This document shows positions 26,204 to 34,002 of a stretch of DNA of 64,000 nt, in pieces (within the stretch, counting starts at the first letter, position 1; each line of letters begins with the position of its first letter). Below the pieces are notes generated by a model, which ran no database searches, was not told the DNA's origin, and saw nothing but the letters and a program-made list of their open reading frames with translations. A program made the translations under genes and the position numbers. The DNA is from Nostoc sp. LPT (GTDB lineage Bacteria; Cyanobacteriota; Cyanobacteriia; Cyanobacteriales; Nostocaceae). The stretch is from positions 101,375 through 165,374 of the forward strand of contig NZ_JABXKF010000005.1 in NCBI RefSeq assembly GCF_017115165.1, given 5' to 3'.

Positions 26204-27514
26204 ATGAGCCTTAACCCGATCACAACACTTTCAGATCACATTGCTCAGGAAATTTATCAACTCATCTTCCAGCTATATCCCATTTGCCGTAGTATTACAG
26301 GTAATGGTTTTAGAGAAACTTTAAAAATTCTCCAGCAGTATATTCCTTTATCAGTTCATGAAGTGCCAACAGGAACTGAGGTATTTGATTGGACAGTTCC
26401 TAATGAGTGGAATATTAAAGATGCCTATATTAAAAACTCTCAAGGTGAAAAGATTGTAGATTTTACTAATTCAAATTTGCACGTTGTTAACTATAGTATT
26501 CCCATACATCAAAAATTATCTTTTCAAGAACTGAAATCACATCTATTTACACTTGCCGATTATCCTAATTGGATTCCTTACCGAACTTCATATTACAAAG
26601 AAAGTTGGGGTTTTTGCCTCACTCACAATCAATATTTGCAACTAGAAGATGAAGAATATGAAGTATGTATTGATTCTTCTCTAAAACCAGGTTATTTGAC
26701 TTATGGGGAGTATTATATTCCAGGAGACAGTACCGATGAAGTCTTGATTTCTTGCCATGCCTGTCATCCTTCACTGTGTAATGATAATCTTTCGGGAATT
26801 GCGATCGCTACTTTTATCGCTAAATATTTAAGTCAAACTACACCAAAATATTCCTATAGATTTCTTTGGATTCCTGGAACCATTGGCTCAATTACATGGT
26901 TGGCTCTCAATGAAGCTAAAGTCAATAACATTAAACATGGCTTAGTATTAACTTGTTTAGGAGATTCAGGCAACTTTACCTACAAAAAAAGCCGTAGAGG
27001 TGACACTGAAATCGATAAAGTTGCTGCTTATGTACTCAAAAACTCAAAACAAGATCACAAAATTATAGATTTCTTCCCCTATGGCTATGATGAGCGACAA
27101 TATTGCTCACCTGGATTTAATTTAGCTGTAGGTTGCTTCATGCGATCGCCTCATGGTAGTTTTCCTGAATACCATACTTCAGCTGATGATTTAAATTTCG
27201 TTCAACCCCAATATCTTGCCGAGTCATTCTTTCAATGTCATTCGATGTTGTATATCCTCAACAATAACGAAATCTACTACAACAAAAATCCTAAATGTGA
27301 GCCCCAGTTAGGTAAAAGAGGAATATATCGGACACTTGGTGGTAACAAAGATAGTGGACTAAATGAAATGGCAATCCTGTGGGTTTTAAATTTATCTGAC
27401 GGTCAGCATACTCTATTAGATATTTCAGAAAGGTCTGGAATGTCATTTGATGTGATTAAATCTGCTGCCGATACATTATCAACACATGACTTATTAACAA
27501 TTAAAACCAACTAA
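26204..27514 (+). CDS. DUF4910 / M28-like aminopeptidase-domain protein
   Basis: The 436-aa protein has the DUF4910 arrangement: an N-terminal domain, then a zinc-aminopeptidase-like core with SCHACHPSLCNDNLSG and the later EYHTSADDL block. These place metal-binding His, Asp and Glu residues where M28 peptidases have them. A winged-helix-like C-terminal tail (LLDISERSGMSFDVIKSAADTL) follows. Relatives are common in polysaccharide and surface-glycan clusters, where their substrate is unknown. No signal peptide is seen. It is the last gene of the sugar operon. Confidence 0.82.
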   Translation: MSLNPITTLSDHIAQEIYQLIFQLYPICRSITGNGFRETLKILQQYIPLSVHEVPTGTEVFDWTVPNEWNIKDAYIKNSQGEKIVDFTNSNLHVVNYSIPIHQKLSFQELKSHLFTLADYPNWIPYRTSYYKESWGFCLTHNQYLQLEDEEYEVCIDSSLKPGYLTYGEYYIPGDSTDEVLISCHACHPSLCNDNLSGIAIATFIAKYLSQTTPKYSYRFLWIPGTIGSITWLALNEAKVNNIKHGLVLTCLGDSGNFTYKKSRRGDTEIDKVAAYVLKNSKQDHKIIDFFPYGYDERQYCSPGFNLAVGCFMRSPHGSFPEYHTSADDLNFVQPQYLAESFFQCHSMLYILNNNEIYYNKNPKCEPQLGKRGIYRTLGGNKDSGLNEMAILWVLNLSDGQHTLLDISERSGMSFDVIKSAADTLSTHDLLTIKTN

Positions 27515-27999
27515 GTACAGCTAACCCTGAAGTTCGTAGCGAATGGACTCAAACAAACTTTGCGCTCCTTTGCGCTATACTCTGTGTCCCTCTGCGTTTA
27601 AACTCAAACCCTCAATTAGGCAAGTCCTGCTCACCAGCTAGTCTAAAAGAAAATCCAGGCTTGAAAACCCCTGGAGGTGGGTTTGATGTGTGTAGCCGCG
27701 AATTCTATTTGCTAGGGCAGCCAACTTTTTCTATATTATTATCCCCAATTGTTCTGTGAGAATACTTATTGTGTATTGATATACTTAATGTTATTTTTAC
27801 ATTTTATTTAGAATTACTGCCCGGAAAATAGCTTAACTTTATAATCTAGAATAAACTTCACCTCTTCATTATTGCTTGGAAAAATATCCTATTTAACTTC
27901 ATGATTACTTGAACTAAATGTCCTTACTTATACCATTGTAAGAGCAGTTTAGATGATTGATATTAGAGAAGTAGTTTAAAAACATACCTTGTCTAGTAC
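27515..27999. other. Intergenic region with dispersed repeats
   Basis: No gene is supported here. A minus-strand copy of the CGCAGAGG family lies at 27559-27599, and a CCCCTGGAGGTGGGTTTG block ending in GTAGCCGCGAATTC lies at about 27668-27704, which looks like another dispersed cyanobacterial repeat. The remainder is AT-rich. Confidence 0.5.
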
Positions 28000-28167
28000 A
28001 TGAATAAAAAATGGGCTGTTAAACGACTTACAATCAATCTCACATCAGGCGAGGCACAGAAGCTTGAACAATACTGTTCAACAACGGGGAGACCAGCAAC
28101 TGATGTAATTCGAGAGTTAATTCGCTCTCTTTATCCTAAAGATGAAAAAGCCTCTGAAACCTCGTGA
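28000..28167 (+). CDS. Small ribbon-helix-helix (CopG-like) protein
   Basis: ATG 28000 opens a 55-residue frame ending at TGA 28165-28167. Residues 8-45 read as a beta strand (KRLTINL) followed by two helices (SGEAQKLEQYCSTTG and PATDVIRELIRSL), the ribbon-helix-helix pattern of CopG/Arc-type DNA-binding proteins. Such short proteins are often antitoxins or autorepressors. No toxin gene adjoins it in this window, so if it was an antitoxin it is now an orphan. The ribosome-binding site is weak. Confidence 0.65.
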   Translation: MNKKWAVKRLTINLTSGEAQKLEQYCSTTGRPATDVIRELIRSLYPKDEKASETS

Positions 28168-28490
28168 ATCAGACTGCAAAAAAATCAAACAGGATAAGTA
28201 CATTTTAATTTGTGACTGAAATATGCTGCTTAACAGTTATCAGCTAACAGTGAATCCCCATAACTAAAGTTAGGGAATTTAAAGAAAAATACTCTCTTAC
28301 AAAGTTCAGAGCCGAGGAAATCTTCGCTCTGACTTTTGCTTTGGATATGGTGCAATCATCTTGATACATTTGCATAATTAAAAATATCAAATTAATTAAA
28401 GAAAAGGTAGAATTCAGAATTAAGATGCTCTTGCTATAGCAATCCTAAATGAGATTGGGAAAGTTTTTGTCACGGTCGTCCTTGGTCATA

Positions 28491-28533
28491 AGTCATTCGT
28501 CATTTGTGATTCAAAGACAAATGACTAATGACT
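28491..28533. repeat. Heptamer-derived hairpin
   Basis: Positions 28491-28507 pair with 28517-28533 at 16 of 17 bases around a 9-base loop. The arms consist of TCATTAG/TCATTTG-like heptamers of the same kind as those in the atpD-atpC spacer. Confidence 0.75.
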
Positions 28534-28554
28534 GAAAAAGACTCATGATACAAG

Positions 28555-28682
28555 CCCCTAAATTTATTTATGGAGAAAAAAATGTATTTCGAGACGCGTT
28601 GCACGAGAAATACGGCGTCCGTTTACTTGCCCCTAAATTTATTTATGGGGATTAAAAATGTTTGACTTTTGACTTTTGACTT
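28555..28682. repeat. Two copies of the TAAATTTATTTATGG repeat plus TTTTGAC heptamers
   Basis: Copies lie at 28555-28575 and 28629-28660, each starting CCCCTAAATTTATTTATGG, and match the leader of the gene at 7073. Three TTTTGAC-type heptamers follow at 28661-28682. The rest of the gene-free stretch 28168-28820 holds further fragments such as CGTTCGCGTAGCGGACGC at 28685-28702 and no supported gene. Confidence 0.75.
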
Positions 28683-28820
28683 CCCCGTTCGCGTAGCGGA
28701 CGCACCAGAAGGGGCTGACTGCCAACAGAAAAATATTTCACATTTAGGACTGTTATAGCTTGCTTACCCGTAGCGTTAGCGAGTCCGCAACGTTTTGCAA
28801 ACCACCAAACTTCAAGTTTT

Positions 28821-29657
28821 GTGGGTGTATTTAACCAAGGATGGAACCGCGTAATTGAAGAACCATTCAGCGTCCTTGATATTCAGTCAAATACCCAGTC
28901 TTATGAATTGGGCTATCGGCAACCACTGGTGCAAAAACCAACCCAAGAGTTGGCAGTGGGGCTATCGTTCTCGCGCCAGTCAAGCCAAACTGAGTTGGGT
29001 ATTGATAACATTGGGCCGTTTCGACTCTCTCCAGGTGCAGATGCGAACGGAAAAACCAATATTTCGGTTCTGCACTTTTTTCAAGAATATACCCAGCGAA
29101 GCAACCAGTATGTATTTGCGGCGCGATCGTAATTGAGTTTTGGCGTAGATTGGTTCGATGCTAATGTCAGCGATAATGAACCAGATAGCCGCTTTTTCGC
29201 GTGGCGGGGACAGGCGCAGTGGGTGCGGCAATTAGCACCAGATACTCTATTTTTAGCTAGGGGCGATTTCCAATTGGCAGCAGATTCCTTAGTACCTTTG
29301 GAGCAATTTGGTCTTGGCGGACAGCTAAGTGTACGAGGGTATCGCCAAGACGCATTACTCACAGATAATGGTCTGTTATTTTCGGCGGAATTTCGATTGC
29401 CAATTGTGCGCGCTGCCAAAATTGGCAAAGTGTTGCAACTGACACCCTTCATTGATGTAGGTAAAGGCTGGAATACCAAAGGCGAAAATTCATCACCGAG
29501 TACCCTTGTTAGTACTGGGTTGGGGCTGTTGTGGAAACAGGGTGATGACTTCTTGGCCCGCCTAGATTGGGGCATTCCCCTAATCTCAGTGGACGGTGAA
29601 AAGCGATCGCTCCAGGAAAATGGACTGTATTTTTCAGTGAGTTACTCAGCATTTTGA
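28821..29657 (+). pseudogene. Broken TpsB/ShlB-type outer-membrane transporter
   Basis: Only the C-terminal barrel half of a two-partner-secretion transporter remains: about 103 codons to an in-frame TAA at 29130-29132, then 174 more codons in the same frame to 29657. Around the stop the translation reads FAARS-stop-LSFGVDWFDA. Relatives usually have Gln there, so a CAA-to-TAA change is the simplest explanation. The downstream part includes the conserved RGYRQDALLTDNG strand and ends in an aromatic YSAF suited to barrel assembly. The signal peptide, POTRA domains and first half of the barrel are absent upstream. It cannot make a working transporter for the TpsA encoded next. Confidence 0.85.
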
Positions 29658-29739
29658 GGAAAGCGATCACCTTGTTAATGGTTCAAGATTATACCTTTTT
29701 GGGCAACCTAAAATACAAGGTATAAATAAAGGCTTGGCA

Positions 29740-32235
29740 ATGACAACGACTTCCATTTGGTTGGGTCTGTGCAGTAGAATAGTGCCGTTGATGGTAATGC
29801 CACTTTGGTGCGGCTTTGCCAACGCCCAGGTAACTCCCGATGGCACCCTCAATACTACTGTCTCCCAAAGCGGTAATAATTTCACTATTACTAACGGTAG
29901 TGCCGCCAACAGTAACTTATTTCATAGTTTCCAGCAGTTTTCGGTTTTCACTGGCGGTTCGGCTACTTTTGATTTAGCGAACACGCCCAACATTTCTAAC
30001 ATCTTTAGCCGTGTTACTGGCGGTAATATCTCTAACATTGATGGCTTGATTCAGACGATTAACGGCAAAAACCCTGTTAGTCTCTTCTTGATCAACCCTA
30101 GTGGGATAATCTTTGGAGCCAATGCTCAACTGAACATTGGGGGTTCGTTTATTGGTACAACTGCCGGCAGTATTAAATTTGCCGATGGCGTTGAGTTTAG
30201 TGTAATTAATTCTGAATCTGCCCCGTTGTTAAGTATCAATGTTCCTATTGGGTTGCAACTGGGTAACAATCCCGCACCCATCAACATTCAAGGCACAGGA
30301 CACTCTTTGATTAATCGCAGTGGACTAGCACTGGTTCCTCCGATTCAGATTCCTAGTTCTACAAAACTGCGGGTACAGCCGGGAAACACGTTAGCTTTAG
30401 TGGGTGGCGACTTACATCTAAATGGGGCAAACCTGGTTGCCGAAAGAGGGCGAGTTGAATTGGGTAGTTTAAGCGGTACAGGATTGGTAAAGCTGATACC
30501 AACCGTACAGGGCTATACACTGGGATATGAGGATGTACAAAGCTTTGGCGATATTCAGCTGGCACAGCGATCGCTATTAGATATCAGCGGCGTGAATGCA
30601 GGTTCCGTTCAAATTCAGGGTAGGCAAATTCAATTCACCGATGGCTCTCTGGTACTGGCGCAAAATTTTGGCAATCTCCCCGGTGGTGACATTCGCTTTC
30701 AGGCTACAGAGTCCATCGATCTGATTGCCAAAACAGCTGATGGCACAATTCGGAGCGGAGTGCGTAGTGATGCTCTGGGTATCGGAGCTAGTGGTAATAT
30801 CAGCGTGATTACTCCCAGACTGACCATCAATCGGGGAGCGGGGTTGAATAGCACAACTCTTGGAGCAGCTACCAGTGGCAATATTTACATCAATGCTACC
30901 GCCATTGAACTGTCAGGCTTTTCACCCACTAATCCTGCTGACGTGACCACAATTAACACTACTACACTGGGCACTGGAAATGCTGGTGATGTTTTCGTCA
31001 ATGGTAATAGTTTACTAATATCAAGCGGAGCCTCACTATCTTCGGCTACCTTTGGCAGTGGTTCTAGCGGTAAAGTGATAATTCGCAACACCAATACCAC
31101 GGTGATCGGAGAAAGTCCCTCTGGACTTTACAGCAACATTAGCTCAACTACATTTGCAACCGGAAGTGCCAAAACCTTGACCCTGGATACTGCCAAATTG
31201 CAAATTCTGGATGGGGGAGCAGTTGCCACCACCTCATTTTTTGCAGGTAATGGGGGAGATTTGAGCATCAATGCTACTGAAGCGATCGTCATCAGTGGTC
31301 AAGGTCGGGCAACTAATAGTAGCATTAACGCCTCCACCATCCGACCCAATCCGTCATTGCGCAAACGATTCGGTCTGCCAGATATATTAACAGCCAATGC
31401 CGGCACTGTGAGCATTACCACACCGAACTTAACGCTGACGGATGGCGGGACAGTCGGTGTCACCAATCAAGGTAGTGGAAATGGTGGCAATCTTAACATC
31501 AGTGCAGATACCATCCAATTAAAGAATCAAGGGTTTATCCAGGCACAAACAGAATCCGGTAATGGTGGCAATATTACATTGTCCGCCAAAAACCTGCTGC
31601 TTTTGCAAAACAATAGCCTAATAACCTCAACAGCTATGGGTTCAGGGAATGGAGGTAATATAAACATCAATGCACCGATCATCGCTGGCTTAAAAAACAG
31701 CGACATTATTGCCAATGCAGTGCGAGGCAGAGGTGGTAATATCCAAATCACCACTCAAGGCATCTTTGGGCTGAAGTTCCGCAACCAACTCACTCCTGAT
31801 AGTGATATTACAGCCAGTTCCCAATTTGGGGTAAGTGGCACGGTTCAAGTTAATACTATCGGTATCGATCCAAATTCGGGTTTAGTCGAACTACCAGTAA
31901 ATGTCACCGATCCATCCCAGCAAATTGCTACAGGCTGTGAAGGCAATGAAGGCAGCCGCTTTGTGGCAACGGGACGAGGTGGTATACCGCAAAATCCCAA
32001 TCAACAGGTGACGAGTGATGTCTACGATGGGCTACGCCTACGCACCTGGGATGATGTGCGAGATTTGTCTGCTTACCGCAAAACGGGTGAGCTAAATGCC
32101 CAGATTCCAGCATCCTCAAAGGTTCTCGTCGAAGCCACAACCTGGCATCGCAATGCTGACGGTAAAATTGAATTAATTGCGGTTCAACCAGCCCATGTAC
32201 AACCATCTTTAACCTGTGCTACGGTGTCAAATTAG
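29740..32235 (+). CDS. TpsA-type filamentous-hemagglutinin-domain exoprotein
   Basis: After a signal peptide ending near GFANAQ, the two-partner-secretion domain is clear (about 28-150): FHSFQQFSVFTGGSATFD, then SRVTGGNISNIDGLI and NPSGIIFGANAQL. The rest is a long run of beta-helix-type repeats rich in Gly, Asn, Ser and Thr, and the tail has the paired Cys near CEGNEG and TCATVSN common in cyanobacterial TpsA. ATG 29740 is preferred to TTG 29734. At 831 aa it looks complete. It should be secreted to the cell surface through a TpsB, but the adjacent TpsB is broken, so export needs a transporter elsewhere. A 27-bp dispersed repeat adds nine residues at 32017-32043. Confidence 0.9.
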   Translation: MTTTSIWLGLCSRIVPLMVMPLWCGFANAQVTPDGTLNTTVSQSGNNFTITNGSAANSNLFHSFQQFSVFTGGSATFDLANTPNISNIFSRVTGGNISNIDGLIQTINGKNPVSLFLINPSGIIFGANAQLNIGGSFIGTTAGSIKFADGVEFSVINSESAPLLSINVPIGLQLGNNPAPINIQGTGHSLINRSGLALVPPIQIPSSTKLRVQPGNTLALVGGDLHLNGANLVAERGRVELGSLSGTGLVKLIPTVQGYTLGYEDVQSFGDIQLAQRSLLDISGVNAGSVQIQGRQIQFTDGSLVLAQNFGNLPGGDIRFQATESIDLIAKTADGTIRSGVRSDALGIGASGNISVITPRLTINRGAGLNSTTLGAATSGNIYINATAIELSGFSPTNPADVTTINTTTLGTGNAGDVFVNGNSLLISSGASLSSATFGSGSSGKVIIRNTNTTVIGESPSGLYSNISSTTFATGSAKTLTLDTAKLQILDGGAVATTSFFAGNGGDLSINATEAIVISGQGRATNSSINASTIRPNPSLRKRFGLPDILTANAGTVSITTPNLTLTDGGTVGVTNQGSGNGGNLNISADTIQLKNQGFIQAQTESGNGGNITLSAKNLLLLQNNSLITSTAMGSGNGGNININAPIIAGLKNSDIIANAVRGRGGNIQITTQGIFGLKFRNQLTPDSDITASSQFGVSGTVQVNTIGIDPNSGLVELPVNVTDPSQQIATGCEGNEGSRFVATGRGGIPQNPNQQVTSDVYDGLRLRTWDDVRDLSAYRKTGELNAQIPASSKVLVEATTWHRNADGKIELIAVQPAHVQPSLTCATVSN
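32017..32043 (+). repeat. 27-bp dispersed repeat inserted in frame in the TpsA gene
   Basis: The stretch starts GATGTCTACGATGGGCTACG and ends CCTACGC. It encodes DVYDGLRLR. The same element occurs at 45711-45735 and 57430-57456 with one base difference in the shared part, and in longer, diverged form near 33621-33678. Confidence 0.85.
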
Positions 32236-32285
32236 TCAGTCACGACGCTGGAAATGGTAAAGTCCAAACAAGCGGAGGTTTTGAT

Positions 32286-32904
32286 ATGGCTCAAGCTTTA
32301 CCCAAACTATTTACCTTTGAAGAATTTATCGAATGGCTGCCGGAAAACACTCTTAAGCGTTACGAATTACACGACGGGATAATTGTTGAAATGCCTCAGC
32401 CGAGTGGAAAACATGAAAAAGTTACGGGATTTTTAGCAGGAGAAATTACTGTTGAGTATTAAACGCTTGAAACTGCCATACTTTATCCCCAAAACAGTGT
32501 TAGTAAAACCACCAAGAAAATCATCGGGTTACTCGCCGGATGTCGTATTAATCAACGATGCTAATTTACAGAATGAGGAATTATGGGAAAAAGAATCTAC
32601 GGTGACTCAAAGTAAATCCATTCCTTTGGTTATTGAGGTAGTAAGTTCAAACTGGGAAGACGATTATTACACCAAATTAGGTAATTATGAAGCAATGAAG
32701 ATTCCCGAATATTGGATTGTTGATTATGCAGCTTTGGGGGCAAGAAAGTTTATTGGGAATCCGAAACAACCAACTATTTCTATTTATCATCTAGTTGATG
32801 AAGAATATCAATTCACCCAATTTCAGAATTCGGAACGTATTATATCCCCTACTTTTCCAGATTTGAAACTGACTGCTAATCAGATTTTTAATGGTGCTTT
32901 GTAG
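32286..32904 (+). pseudogene. Frameshifted Uma2-family (DUF820) nuclease-like gene
   Basis: ATG 32286 starts a typical Uma2 N-terminus (LFTFEEFIEWLPE, then YELHDGIIVEM) but stops at TAA 32460-32462. The remainder continues in the next frame from about 32452 (KRLKLPYFIPKTVLVKPP) through the characteristic YSPDVVLIND, VIEVVSSNWEDDYYTKLGNYEAMKIPEYWIVD blocks to 32904. One extra base near 32459 accounts for the break. Together the pieces make a family-length product of about 205 residues. Uma2 proteins have a PD-(D/E)XK fold and are abundant and often decayed in cyanobacteria. It may be recent decay or a sequencing error. Confidence 0.88.
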
Positions 32905-33050
32905 AGCCTTTTTTTATCTACAACTCCAGAAAACTCCCGATAAAATTATAATAGCTGCTAATTATTTTGATTCCACGCAAGGGTGTTACCAACACGATTA
33001 TTTCGGGAATCCTAAGACTATCAGTTCAAGGGAAGTATTTATGCTATGAG

Positions 33051-33110
33051 AGCGATGTCTAAGGACAAGCCCTTCTCTACGAGAGGCTGCGCCAACGGGT
33101 TCGGGGGATC
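33051..33110. repeat. Dispersed repeat fragment (GCGATGTCTA...TTCTCTACGAGAGGC)
   Basis: The stretch GCGATGTCTAAGGACAAGCC followed by TTCTCTACGAGAGGCTGCGCC shares both ends with the copy at 33621-33678 and the TCTCTACGAG palindromic part with 57006-57036. It lies between the Uma2 and TpsA remnants. Confidence 0.6.
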
Positions 33111-33185
33111 GCAATCGACGGGAACCGCCAAGACAAGACTGCGACCCCTTCACCGCGAAGCGTCTACGCTTTTCTATTTATATTC

Positions 33186-33587
33186 ACAAGTGGCTTATTA
33201 ACTCCAGGGATGATGCTAAGGGCGATCGCTCAGGTGACATCTGATGGTACTACCAATACCAGTGTCAACCCAAGTGGTAATAATTTTAATATTCTTAACG
33301 GTATACAAAAAGGTAAGAATTTATTTCACAGCTTCAGTAATTTCTCTATATTTATATCATGTCCGGCTGATTAGTTATGATTCTTGCATCTGTGCAAAAA
33401 TCTGAAAACTCTTTCTCCCCCAGCAAGAACTGCCTTCTTAATGATAAGTCTTTAACCGGACATGATATTACGGGTGGTTCAGCGACTTTTGATTTAATCA
33501 ACACACCAAATATTACTACCATATTTAGTCGAATCTCTCACACATATACAGCAGTCCTTAACCTGTGCTGCGTTTGCCAGGAGTTAA
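33186..33587 (+). pseudogene. TpsA remnant: signal and TPS domain fused to the C-terminal tail, with an insertion
   Basis: From about 33186 the frame reads a signal-peptide end (RAIAQVTSDGTTNTS) and the start of a TPS domain up to FSNFSIF at 33353. A 115-bp element then interrupts it, and TGGSATFDLINTPNITTIFSRIS resumes after it. The sequence next jumps, in another frame, to HIQQSLTCAAF ending at TAA 33585-33587, which matches the tail of the intact TpsA (HVQPSLTCATV). The whole middle of the gene is deleted. It is a relic of a second TpsA gene. Confidence 0.85.
33354..33468. mobile_element. 115-bp MITE-like element with 13-bp perfect inverted ends
   Basis: The ends are ATATCATGTCCGG (33354-33366) and CCGGACATGATAT (33456-33468), exact inverse complements. 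The element interrupts the TPS-domain reading between codons for Phe and Thr that are adjacent in the intact TpsA, so it is an insertion. It encodes no transposase and would need one supplied in trans. No clean target duplication can be defined from this copy alone. Confidence 0.75.
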
Positions 33588-33620
33588 TTTGCCCCAGGAA
33601 TTCAAACGGTTTAATGCCAA

Positions 33621-33678
33621 GCGATGTCTAACGACAAGCTGCTTCTCTACGAGACGCACTCGCGTTCGCGCCTACGCA
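33621..33678. repeat. Long form of the dispersed GATGTCTA...GCCTACGC repeat
   Basis: It starts GCGATGTCTAACGACAAGC and ends CGTTCGCGCCTACGC, with a TTCTCTACGAGACGC core in the middle. The outer ends match the 27-bp copies inside genes, and the core matches 57006-57036, linking the two repeat types as one nested family. Confidence 0.6.
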
Positions 33679-33843
33679 AGTACACAAGAGCGCTCAAAGA
33701 GTTTCTTTGTGCTTGCTGTTAAAAGCAATACCATTTAGGGAATATTAAATTGGGTATAAAAGGAGGCTTTTTCATGAAGGTCTTTTCTGTTTGCTTGGGT
33801 TTGCTTAATCGAATATTGGCAGCTTCTATGCTTCTGCAATAAA

Positions 33844-33918
33844 GTTGAGTTAATTGTGGCGCAATCTCCTGCACATATACAGCCGCCCTTAACTTGTGCA
33901 GCTGTTCCAAAAAGTTAA
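33844..33918 (+). pseudogene. C-terminal tail of a third TpsA gene
   Basis: Twenty-four sense codons and a stop read VELIVAQSPAHIQPPLTCAA and end at TAA 33916-33918. This parallels the intact TpsA tail (IELIAVQPAHVQPSLTCATV). Nothing upstream joins it in frame to a TPS domain. It shows that at least three TpsA copies once stood here. The remaining DNA from 32905 to 34002 is remnants and repeats only. Confidence 0.75.
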
Positions 33919-34002
33919 TTTGCCCAGGAATTCTGTAACCAAGTTCATTAAAAACAAGTAATAAAATATACAATTTATTAAAAATATTATCGGTAATTCT
34001 TT

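Noticed and set aside
33377..33631. 84-codon plus-strand frame
   Set aside because: It runs through the MITE-like element into TpsA relics in mixed frames and is not one gene.
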